Assembly: GCA_025362165.1 (NCBI GenBank)
Contig: JANYHY010000190.1
Coordinates: 1 to 8,690, forward strand
Length of the DNA: 8,690 bases
Reading direction: 5' to 3'
Source: Myxococcales bacterium
GTDB taxonomy: Bacteria; Myxococcota_A; Polyangia; Polyangiales; Polyangiaceae
Shown here: positions 1 through 6,082 of the stretch, piece by piece
Layout: each line of letters starts with the position of its first letter
Numbering within the stretch: position 1 is the first letter of the stretch
Translations under genes and position numbers: made by a program
Notes under the pieces: generated by a model
The model's database searches: none
What the model saw: the letters and a program-made list of their open reading frames with translations, nothing else
Told to the model about the DNA's origin: nothing

Positions 1-486
1 GCCGAAGGCGTCGCGGAGCCGGCCGAGCATCGTCGCTCCCGCCTTCTCGCCTTGCTCGAGCACGCTCTGCGCGACGAGCCCGCCCATGCATCCGCTCATC
101 GCGATGAGACCCTTCGCGTTCTGCGCGAGCTGCTCGATCGAGACGCACGAGGATCCGGCCGGACCGCGCGGATCAGGCTTGATTTGGCCTAGCGTGACGA
201 GCTTGACGAGGCTCTTGTAGCCGTCGAGTGACGACGCGAGCACTGGCAGGTGATGCGAGTGACCATCATGCACGACGTCGAGCTCGCACCCGAGGATCGG
301 TTGCACGCCGATCTCCTTGGCCGCTTTGTAGAGCGCGATGCCGCCAAACATGTTCGCGTGATCGGTCATCGCGACGGCCTTCATGCCCGCCTTGCTCACG
401 CGCTTGACGAGGTCCTTCACCTTCACCGCGCCGTCCAGCATCGAGTACTGGGTGTGCACGTGCAGGTGGACGAACTCTGCGCTCAT
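1..486 (-). CDS. dnaE: DNA polymerase III subunit alpha, N-terminal part (PHP domain); runs off the left edge
   Basis: Catalytic alpha subunit of the replicative DNA polymerase III holoenzyme. Only the first 162 codons are in the window; the frame stays open to base 1. The protein begins MSAEFVHLHVHTQYSMLDG, the standard opening of bacterial DnaE, and continues with AMTDHANMFGG (about 39-49) and QPILGCELDV (about 62-71), all landmarks of the PHP domain. The metal-ligand type residues H9, H11, D42, H43 and E68 look intact, whereas E. coli DnaE has lost several of them; that loss is known for the family, and the comparison here is from memory. The ATG at 486 was chosen because the conserved N-terminus begins there, although the frame is open upstream to a stop at 577-579. 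No strong Shine-Dalgarno precedes it. Divergent from the lipoprotein gene at 691. Confidence 0.95.
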   Translation of the reverse strand, partial: MSAEFVHLHVHTQYSMLDGAVKVKDLVKRVSKAGMKAVAMTDHANMFGGIALYKAAKEIGVQPILGCELDVVHDGHSHHLPVLASSLDGYKSLVKLVTLGQIKPDPRGPAGSSCVSIEQLAQNAKGLIAMSGCMGGLVAQSVLEQGEKAGATMLGRLRDAFG

Positions 487-507
487 CGTCGTGCTCGTTA
501 CGGCGAA

Positions 508-562
508 CGTCAGCTTGGCGCAACCCTCGCCGACCTTGCGCGACCCTCGGCTGACCTTGCGC
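508..562 (-). repeat. Imperfect tandem repeat upstream of dnaE, about 2.5 copies
   Basis: Read on the minus strand, towards dnaE, the unit GCGCAAGGTCAGCCGAGGGTC (542-562) is followed directly by a 20-bp copy (522-541) with the same GCGCAAGGTC and GAGGGT cores, then a decayed third start, GCGCCAAGCTGACG (508-521). It lies 22 to 76 bases ahead of the dnaE start, probably in the leader or promoter. Next to it, 561-575 forms a perfect 6-bp inverted repeat, GCGATC-GGA-GATCGC. Function unknown; possible protein-binding site or slippage product. Confidence 0.6.
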
Positions 563-652
563 GATCGGAGATCGCCTCATAGCTTTGGGAAGCAAGGTTT
601 CTGGTCGGGCTGACCTAAGACGCCAGCTCGCTTGGATTCTGCGCACACTTGA

Positions 653-666
653 GGTAAACGCTTACC
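653..666 (+). promoter_or_regulatory. LacI/GalR-type quasi-palindrome ahead of the lipoprotein gene (candidate operator)
   Basis: GGTAAACGCTTACC is an inverted repeat with 5-bp perfect arms (GGTAA/TTACC) around a central CG, with one mismatched pair. It resembles the GTAAACG-TTTAC style of LacI-family operators. It lies 24 bases before the ATG at 691, just ahead of the Shine-Dalgarno, where a repressor would block transcription. A very weak -35-like TTGGAT (632-637) precedes it; I cannot define a convincing -10. Operator identity is inference from shape and position only. Confidence 0.35.
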
Positions 667-673
667 GGCTTTT

Positions 674-679
674 AGGAGG
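674..679 (+). promoter_or_regulatory. Shine-Dalgarno for the lipoprotein at 691
   Basis: A perfect AGGAGG lies 11 bases upstream of the ATG at 691. The spacing is slightly long but the match is complete, and it fixes the start of the lipoprotein at 691, where a lipoprotein signal peptide also begins. Confidence 0.75.
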
Positions 680-690
680 CAGGAACGATC

Positions 691-1815
691 ATGAAGCTTT
701 CCAAGAAAATGGCTCTCGGCGCGATGGGCTCGGGCGCACTGGTTCTCGCGACTTATCTGAGCGCATGCAGCTCGCCTGTCGTGGTTGTTCCGCCCAGCAA
801 CAGCAGTGTTCCGCCCGTGAAACCCACGGGTCCGAAGACCACCGAGACGACCACAGCGACCTACGCGGTCACTGACCTGTTCCTCGGTGAGAGCGATCGC
901 CAAGGCAACGCCAATCCTTCTGCGTGGAAGACCTACGGCTACAACATCGACACCAAGATCACGGACAAGAACAGCACCGACGTGTGTACGCGCTATCAAG
1001 GCGCGGGCTCGAACGTGCAGGTGGACGGCACTGGCGGTGTCGACAACTCGTTCGGCGCCAACATCCTCCCCATCATCCAGAACGTCGGCCAGGCGACTCC
1101 CTCGGCCACGATCAGCAAGGCGATCCACGACGGCAGCTTCACGCTGATGCTGAACATCACGGGGCTCTCGTCGGACCCGAAGCAGACGGCGACGGGTCTG
1201 TCGGGCCAGCTCTTCGCGGGCGGCGTCTTCGACCCTCTAGGCAAGACCGCTCCGACCTTCGTGTCGACCACCGATTGGCCGGTTCGCCGCGACCTCCTCG
1301 TCGACGGCAACACAGCCACACCGACAGTTGCGGGCGGCTCGAAGGTTAAGTTTGGCGACGCGTATGTCGTCAATGGCACCTGGGTCGCGGGTACGCCTGC
1401 GCAGATCACGCTCAGCCTCGGCATCGGCGGCGTCTCGCTGGACCTCGCGGTCAACCAGGCCGTCATCACGTTCGACCACACCGCGCCTGACACCGGCAGC
1501 AACGGCGTCATCGCGGGCGTCATCGACACGGAGGCGCTCATCAATGGCCTCAAAGCGGTCGCAGGTCGCTTGTCCAAGTCGCTCTGCCAAGGCAGCGCGT
1601 TCGAGGGCATCGCGAACCAAATCCGTCAGACATCGGACATCCTCAAGGATGGCACCAACAGCGCGGGCAAGCCCTGCGACGGCATCTCGATCGGCATCGG
1701 CTTCACCAGCAAGCAGATCGCCAACCCCACCAAGGTCGCTCCCGCGGCGGGGTCCTCGCCCGACCCGTGCGCTCCAGACGACGCTGGCGTGGCGGACGCA
1801 GCTGGCGGCGGCTGA
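691..1815 (+). CDS. Secreted lipoprotein of unknown function, 374 aa
   Basis: An exported lipoprotein with no function I can name. The N-terminus is a type II signal: basic MKLSKK, a hydrophobic stretch, and lipobox LSAC with the lipidated Cys at residue 26, followed by Ser residues, which in the enteric Lol rule means outer-membrane sorting. Residues 27-57 are a Val/Pro/Ser/Thr-rich linker. The body (about 58-345) alternates short beta-type and Gly/Asp/Asn-rich segments, such as VDGTGGVDNSFGANILP near 111-127, and holds three further Cys (99, 299, 329) plus Cys360 in the tail, enough for two disulfides. The tail from about 350 is Pro/Ala/Asp/Gly-rich and probably disordered. The gene is alone on its strand, with its own Shine-Dalgarno, a candidate operator and a terminator, so it looks monocistronic and individually controlled. 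Likely a lineage-specific myxobacterial family, which is inference. Confidence 0.85.
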   Translation: MKLSKKMALGAMGSGALVLATYLSACSSPVVVVPPSNSSVPPVKPTGPKTTETTTATYAVTDLFLGESDRQGNANPSAWKTYGYNIDTKITDKNSTDVCTRYQGAGSNVQVDGTGGVDNSFGANILPIIQNVGQATPSATISKAIHDGSFTLMLNITGLSSDPKQTATGLSGQLFAGGVFDPLGKTAPTFVSTTDWPVRRDLLVDGNTATPTVAGGSKVKFGDAYVVNGTWVAGTPAQITLSLGIGGVSLDLAVNQAVITFDHTAPDTGSNGVIAGVIDTEALINGLKAVAGRLSKSLCQGSAFEGIANQIRQTSDILKDGTNSAGKPCDGISIGIGFTSKQIANPTKVAPAAGSSPDPCAPDDAGVADAAGGG

Positions 1816-1830
1816 TTTCAGCCGTTTTTT
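1809..1830 (+). terminator. Intrinsic terminator overlapping the lipoprotein stop codon
   Basis: The perfect stem CGGCTG/CAGCCG (1809-1814 and 1819-1824) with loop ATTT is followed at once by six T residues (1825-1830). The TGA stop (1813-1815) lies inside the stem, so the last codons of the gene encode half the hairpin. It works for the plus strand only; there is no T-tract on the other side. Confidence 0.85.
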
Positions 1831-1847
1831 GATTCCGCACTGGGACC

Positions 1848-1883
1848 AAGGCCTCGCTCGAAAGAGTGGGGCCTTCGTCTTTT
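1848..1883 (+). terminator. Second hairpin terminator in tandem
   Basis: A 12-bp stem with two wobble pairs, AAGGCCTCGCTC (1848-1859) and GAGTGGGGCCTT (1864-1875), is capped by a GAAA (GNRA) tetraloop and followed by CGTCTTTT. It backs up the terminator 18 bases upstream. It lies 6 bases beyond the stop of the convergent GMC gene and might also act on that transcript as a hairpin, but the minus strand lacks a downstream T-tract. Confidence 0.75.
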
Positions 1884-1888
1884 GTCGT

Positions 1889-3427
1889 TCAGGATTTCGC
1901 GCGCGCGATCGCGTGAGGCGCGAGGTGGTGCGCGAACGAGTAGATGCTGATCTGAGGCGGACCTCCGAGGCTCGTCGGGAACAGTGACCCGTCCGCGACG
2001 AACAGGCCTTGAACGAAATGGTGCTCGCCCGTGCTCGAGACGACGCTCGTCTTCGGATCGTCTCCCATGCGCATCGTGCCCATCGGGTGAACCGCAGTGA
2101 GCGGCACTCCGTGAGGTCGCACGAAATCGGTGGAGAGCGAATCCAGCTCGCTCGCGCTGGTGAGAGTGACCGGCGGTATCGCTGGGATGGTCACCTCCAC
2201 CGCGCCGCCTGCGAACAACAGTCGCGCGCATGCGATGAGACCCTTGGCGAGCTGGCGTCGATCCGCCTCGGTCATCTCGTAGGTGATGAGCGGTCGCTCG
2301 CCCTCCCCCACCTCCACGCGCCCTTCGGTCTCGTCGTGGACCATCGCGGTGAGCACGGCGAGCTGTCCGTAGGCGCGCATCGCCTTCATGTGAGACGCAC
2401 CAAACCCAGGCAAAGTAGAGGCCGTTCCGATCGGGTGCGCGAACGCCGGAACGATCCACACGCGCTTGTCGGAGCCCTCTTCGAAGTCGAGGTGCTCGGT
2501 GCATTCGTACGATTGAGGGATGCCGTACTGGCTGTTCATCACGCGATCGAAGCGCCCGGCGACGACTGCCCCTGGATGGATGCGTAGCTTCTTGCCGATT
2601 TGATCGTGAGGGTCGGTGATGCCGCTCTTCTTCGCGAGCACCGCCGAGCCGATCGCGCTCGCAGCGAGCACGACGATCTTGCTCCGCACGTCGACCCACG
2701 CTCGCGGAGAGCCAGAGTCCGACCGCGCGATCGCGGACACTCCCGTCACGCGACCGCGCGCGTGGTTGACGCGAACCACTTCGACATCCGCATACACGGT
2801 CGCGCCTGCCTCGATCGCTTGAGGTACGACGACCTTGAGCGCGTTCTGTTTGGCGTCGTATGCACACCCCAGCTCGCAGAAGCCGCTCGTCTGACAGCCG
2901 ACGCGGTTGTGCTTGAGAGGCCCTGATTTCCAGCCGAGCGCGACAGCTCCTCTCCGTAGAGCGTCATTGTTCGGGTTGCGCAGTGCGGCCGGGATCTCGC
3001 TGACGGAGAGATCCTTCTCGATCTGCTCGAACGCAGCCCGCATGTCGGCGGGCGCGCAACCGGACACATTGTAGCGCTGACGCCACAGCTCGAGGATCGC
3101 GTCTGGCGTGCGCTTGCAGAGGTTGGTGTTGTGCACGGTGCTGCCGCCGACACCGCGACCTTGCAAGACGCGAATCGCGAGATCCTTGGTCGTGCGCCCG
3201 CCGCCGTCGGCAAATAGCATCGGGAGCATCTCGTCTTCGCGCTGCGTGAAGTCTGCCGCCGTGTGGTGCCCGCCCTCCTCTAGCGCGACGACCGAGAGTC
3301 CTGCTCGCGCGAGCTCGCGCGCCGCGATGGAGCCTCCCGCGCCGGTTCCCACGACGACAGCGTCCACCTCGAGCTTCACGTCGGCCTGTAAATCGCGGCC
3401 TCTTACGATGACGCCACGTCCGCTCAT
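1889..3427 (-). CDS. GMC-family FAD-dependent dehydrogenase, large subunit, 512 aa
   Basis: Flavoprotein subunit of a periplasm-facing alcohol/sugar-type dehydrogenase; the substrate cannot be told from sequence. The FAD-binding Rossmann motif GTGAGG is at 27-32, the second GMC FAD motif GRGVGGSTVHN at 90-100, the catalytic-His segment HPMGTMRMG at 447-455 and the C-terminal FAD segment VADGSLFPTS at 477-486. Cys178, Cys184 and Cys188 (C-x5-C-x3-C) match, by recollection, the spacing of the Cys motif that binds a [3Fe-4S] cluster in FAD-dependent glucose and fructose dehydrogenases. Residues 488-492 are GGPPQ where many GMC enzymes have GxNP with a catalytic Asn or His. The ATG at 3427 is preferred over longer in-frame starts (up to 3577) because GGAGG lies 6 bases upstream and it overlaps the stop of the small-subunit gene as ATGA. 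It has no signal peptide; export probably relies on the Tat signal of the small subunit. Confidence 0.92.
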   Translation of the reverse strand: MSGRGVIVRGRDLQADVKLEVDAVVVGTGAGGSIAARELARAGLSVVALEEGGHHTAADFTQREDEMLPMLFADGGGRTTKDLAIRVLQGRGVGGSTVHNTNLCKRTPDAILELWRQRYNVSGCAPADMRAAFEQIEKDLSVSEIPAALRNPNNDALRRGAVALGWKSGPLKHNRVGCQTSGFCELGCAYDAKQNALKVVVPQAIEAGATVYADVEVVRVNHARGRVTGVSAIARSDSGSPRAWVDVRSKIVVLAASAIGSAVLAKKSGITDPHDQIGKKLRIHPGAVVAGRFDRVMNSQYGIPQSYECTEHLDFEEGSDKRVWIVPAFAHPIGTASTLPGFGASHMKAMRAYGQLAVLTAMVHDETEGRVEVGEGERPLITYEMTEADRRQLAKGLIACARLLFAGGAVEVTIPAIPPVTLTSASELDSLSTDFVRPHGVPLTAVHPMGTMRMGDDPKTSVVSSTGEHHFVQGLFVADGSLFPTSLGGPPQISIYSFAHHLAPHAIARAKS

Positions 3428-3993
3428 TGCCAGCCTCCGACAGGCCGCTTCACGAACGGGCCGGCGTAGCCCATCACCTTCCAAGTGCGCGGGTCGCGGT
3501 AGTAGCCCATGAAGACGAGCGCCTTGATGCTCGCGAACGCGCCTCGCATGAGGCCCTGATCGTTCGACTCCATCCACGCGAGCACGCGATCCTGATCCGC
3601 GTCGACGAGGTGTGTGAAGCGCGCGGTCTTTTTGATGGCGAGCGGCGCCATGTGCTCGATGAACCCGAGCAAGCGAAGGAGATCTCGACGCAGGAGCGCA
3701 TGCATGCCAGCGCAGTAGCGATCCACGAAGCCCGCGACGTCCACGTCGTATGCGCTCGGGATCGATTTGTCGGTCGCATCATCTGGCGCTGCGATCCTCG
3801 CGGCGATGTGCTCGAGCACGACGAGCTGCCACGGCGCGAGCACGACGAGGCTCGCGCGCCGCTCTTCGCTCACTTCGTAGCCACGCGTCCTCAGGATCGC
3901 GACCGCCGAACCGGTGACCAAGAGCGCGCTGCCCAAACCCGCGAGCACTGCGCGGCGGCTCATTTTCCGCGGTTTGTCGCGCCGCAATGCCAT
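3424..3993 (-). CDS. Tat-exported small subunit, gluconate 2-dehydrogenase subunit 3-like, 189 aa
   Basis: Small (gamma-type) partner of the adjacent GMC flavoprotein. The N-terminus carries a twin-arginine signal: basic residues, SRRAVLAG (12-19), then a hydrophobic run to about residue 33. The mature part is largely helical, with APWQLVVLEHIAARIAAP (53-70), where these proteins commonly have a helix followed by a 'P.D.....A...G...YID'-like stretch; here that is AYDVDVAGFVDRY (81-93). It ends with FMGYYRDPRTWKVMGYAGP (161-179), the characteristic C-terminal motif of the family. In FAD-dependent glucose/fructose dehydrogenases this subunit chaperones the flavoprotein and carries the complex through Tat. 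Its stop overlaps the GMC start (ATGA, 3424-3427). The start may be 3993 or the Met at 3963, which would still keep the RR motif; neither has a clear Shine-Dalgarno. Confidence 0.88.
   Translation of the reverse strand: MALRRDKPRKMSRRAVLAGLGSALLVTGSAVAILRTRGYEVSEERRASLVVLAPWQLVVLEHIAARIAAPDDATDKSIPSAYDVDVAGFVDRYCAGMHALLRRDLLRLLGFIEHMAPLAIKKTARFTHLVDADQDRVLAWMESNDQGLMRGAFASIKALVFMGYYRDPRTWKVMGYAGPFVKRPVGGWQ
3434..3438 (-). promoter_or_regulatory. Shine-Dalgarno that sets the GMC start
   Basis: GGAGG on the minus strand lies 6 bases before the ATG at 3427, inside the end of the small-subunit gene. It argues for a start at 3427 and for re-initiation coupled to the upstream gene. Confidence 0.75.
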
Positions 3994-4019
3994 GCGCCGA
4001 TTTGTACTACGATCGCCCC
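3964..4019. promoter_or_regulatory. Compact divergent start region between the dehydrogenase operon and coaE
   Basis: Using the inner starts (3963 minus, 4020 plus), only 56 bases separate the two genes; using the outer ATGs (3993 minus, 3987 plus) the genes overlap by 7 bases. Both promoters must therefore lie here or inside the neighbouring coding sequences. The only A/T-rich patch is TTTGTACTAC (4001-4010), which could supply a -10 for either direction; I find no convincing -35. Confidence 0.35.
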
Positions 4020-4649
4020 GTGCACGTCTTCGGTCTCACCGGCGGAATCTCTTCGGGCAAGAGCACTGTGGCGGCCCGCTTCCGCGAGCGCGGCGTACCG
4101 GTCGTCGACGCCGATCAGCTCGCGCGCAGCGTCGTGTGCAAGGGCTCGGTCGGCCTCGCCGCCATCGTGCGCGAGTTCGGTGAGGACATGCTCTCCGCAG
4201 ACGGATCGCTCGACCGGAAGAAGCTCGGCGAAATCGTCTTCTCCGACGCGCCCAAGCGCATGTTGCTCAACGCGATCACTCACCCGCTGATCGCCGCAGC
4301 TGGCGCCGAGCGCACGCGCGAGCTCGCTTCACGTGGAGAGCCCCTCACCTGCTACGAGGCCGCGCTCCTCCTTGAAAATGGGCTCTCCGAGGTGTTTCGC
4401 CCGCTCGTCGTCGTCGCCGCACCGGAAGAGGCGCAGGTCGAGCGCACGATGGCGCGAGACGGGCTGGACCACGACAAAGCGCTCGCTCGCGTTCACGCGC
4501 AGATGCCGCTCGCAGAGAAGATCACTCGCGCGGACATCGTGATCACCAACGACTCCACGCTCCTCGAGCTCGTTCGTCGCGCGGACGCCGCTCTGCTTGT
4601 GGTGTGCGAGGCGGCGCACGTCCCCATCTCGCGGTATCCGACGCCGTGA
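4020..4649 (+). CDS. coaE: Dephospho-CoA kinase, 209 aa
   Basis: Cytoplasmic enzyme for the last step of coenzyme A synthesis, transferring phosphate from ATP to the 3'-hydroxyl of dephospho-CoA. The P-loop GGISSGKST is at 8-16, followed by VVDADQLAR (28-36), the acidic DAD motif of the family; YEAALLLENGL (112-122) corresponds to the usual 'PLLFE' region, and a lid-type segment plus RVHAQMPLAEK and ADIVITNDS (about 157-179) complete the fold. Length is normal. The GTG at 4020 is chosen because it gives the standard MHVFGLTGGI opening; an in-frame ATG at 3987 would add 11 residues that look unconserved. Neither start has a good Shine-Dalgarno. The TGA stop overlaps the next gene's GTG by 4 bases. 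Confidence 0.95.
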   Translation: MHVFGLTGGISSGKSTVAARFRERGVPVVDADQLARSVVCKGSVGLAAIVREFGEDMLSADGSLDRKKLGEIVFSDAPKRMLLNAITHPLIAAAGAERTRELASRGEPLTCYEAALLLENGLSEVFRPLVVVAAPEEAQVERTMARDGLDHDKALARVHAQMPLAEKITRADIVITNDSTLLELVRRADAALLVVCEAAHVPISRYPTP

Positions 4650-6082
4650 GCAACTTCTCCCGATTTCGAACCGGCACATCCTCCAACTTCGAGGACGCCT
4701 CCCTCGCGACGAGCGCAGACCCCGACGCGGACTCGCGCGCAGGGCTCGTGCTGTTGTACGCGCAGAACTTCGAAGCGCTCGCGCCTGCCTATCCGTTCTT
4801 CACTCACGAGATCGTGATCGGCCGTGATCCTGCTGGTTCCATCTGCATCCCCGAACAAGCCGTGAGCCGCCGTCACGCGCGCATCGCCGCGGAGGGTGAC
4901 GGTTGGGTCGTGCAAGATCTCGGGAGCCGCAACGGCACCATGGTGCGCGGCGAGTTCTTGCTTGCGCAGCGGCGGTTGCACCACGGAGACGACCTTCGCG
5001 TCGGAGACGCAGTCTTCAAGTTCGTGGAGCGCGGCGCAGAGAAGTACCTCCCGTTCCGCATAGACGGATCGGTTCGCGGCGCGCACGCTGACAAGATCTC
5101 GGCGCTCGTGGGCGGCGCACAGATGAACGCCATCGGCAGCGACATCGCGCGGATCGCGCCCACTGAGCTCTCGTGCCTCGTGCTCGGCGAGACTGGGACG
5201 GGCAAAGAGGTCGTCGCACGCGCCATCCACGACGCGTCCGGCCGGCGGGGAACGCTGGGCGCGATCAACTGCGCTGCGATCCCGCACAACCTCCTGGAGA
5301 GCGAGCTCTTCGGCTACAGGCGCGGCGCGTTCAGCGGAGCCGATCGCGACAAGCCCGGGCTCATCAAGCTCGCCGATCAAGGCACGCTCTTCTTGGACGA
5401 GATCGGCGACATGCCGCTCGACGCCCAAGCCAAGCTGCTGCGCGTGTTGCAGTCGAGAGAGGTGTTCCCCCTCGGCGCTCAGGCTCCTGAGAAGGTGGAC
5501 ATCCGCGTGGTCTGCGCGACGCACCGCGATCTCCAGAGCTACGTCAAAGACGGCAAATTTCGGGGCGATTTGTACGCGCGCCTCAACGAGCACGCCGTTC
5601 GCCTGCCCCCGCTGCGCGATCGCAAAGAAGACGTCTACCTGCTCGCGCGCGCGTTCGCCTCACGCTACGGCCGACCTCAAATCGGGCTCACGTTCTCTTT
5701 CATGATCGCGCTCCTGCACTACGACTGGCCGTACAACGTGCGCGAGCTGGAGAGCTGCATCAAGCGCGGCATCGCCCTGACGGACGGCGCGCCCCTCGAC
5801 GCCGCTCAGCTCCCCGACGCGATCGCCACGCACATGAAGGGCTATGGCAAGAAGCGCGTGGAGGTTACGAGCGAGCCCGCCAGAGAGCGCACGAGCGAGC
5901 CGACGAGTTTGGTAGGGCCTGAGCGACGCGGTGCCCCCTCAGAAGCGGAGCTCCGCGCGCTGCTCACCGCCCATGGCGGCAACGTCGCGGCCGTCGGGCG
6001 AGTGCTCGGCAAAGAGCGCATGCAGATCCACCGCTGGCTCAAGAAGTACAACATCTCGCTGGACGAGTTCCGTCAGGGCTGA
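4646..6082 (+). CDS. FHA-domain sigma-54-dependent transcriptional activator, 478 aa
   Basis: A bacterial enhancer-binding protein that would bind DNA upstream of sigma-54 promoters and use ATP hydrolysis to open them. Domains in order: an FHA domain (about 57-127, with IGRD, SRRHARI, DLGSRNG), which binds phosphothreonine and replaces the usual receiver; an AAA+ domain with Walker A GETGTGKE (181-188), GAFSGA loop (227-232), Walker B LFLDEIGD (248-255), Arg-finger region FRGDLYARL (305-313) and sensor II NVRELE (364-369); a charged linker (about 400-432); and a Fis-like helix-turn-helix (about 434-470). The GTG at 4646 forms a GTGA overlap with the coaE stop, implying coupled translation; a longer in-frame ATG at 4604 would lie inside coaE and adds unconserved sequence. 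The FHA domain suggests control by a Ser/Thr protein kinase, none of which is in the window. The 3' end overlaps the convergent lipoprotein gene by 10 bases. Confidence 0.95.
   Translation: MSNFSRFRTGTSSNFEDASLATSADPDADSRAGLVLLYAQNFEALAPAYPFFTHEIVIGRDPAGSICIPEQAVSRRHARIAAEGDGWVVQDLGSRNGTMVRGEFLLAQRRLHHGDDLRVGDAVFKFVERGAEKYLPFRIDGSVRGAHADKISALVGGAQMNAIGSDIARIAPTELSCLVLGETGTGKEVVARAIHDASGRRGTLGAINCAAIPHNLLESELFGYRRGAFSGADRDKPGLIKLADQGTLFLDEIGDMPLDAQAKLLRVLQSREVFPLGAQAPEKVDIRVVCATHRDLQSYVKDGKFRGDLYARLNEHAVRLPPLRDRKEDVYLLARAFASRYGRPQIGLTFSFMIALLHYDWPYNVRELESCIKRGIALTDGAPLDAAQLPDAIATHMKGYGKKRVEVTSEPARERTSEPTSLVGPERRGAPSEAELRALLTAHGGNVAAVGRVLGKERMQIHRWLKKYNISLDEFRQG

Noticed and set aside
250..582. 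Open frame of 110 codons on the plus strand
   Set aside because: It lies opposite dnaE, whose conserved PHP sequence on the minus strand is unmistakable; the plus frame is an Arg/His-rich shadow.
1818..2867. 349-codon open frame on the minus strand
   Set aside because: It overlaps the GMC gene in another frame and translates to low-complexity Arg-rich sequence typical of shadows in GC-rich DNA.
4493..5593. 366-codon open frame on the minus strand
   Set aside because: It is antisense to coaE and the sigma-54 activator, both with clear motifs; it has no recognisable domain.
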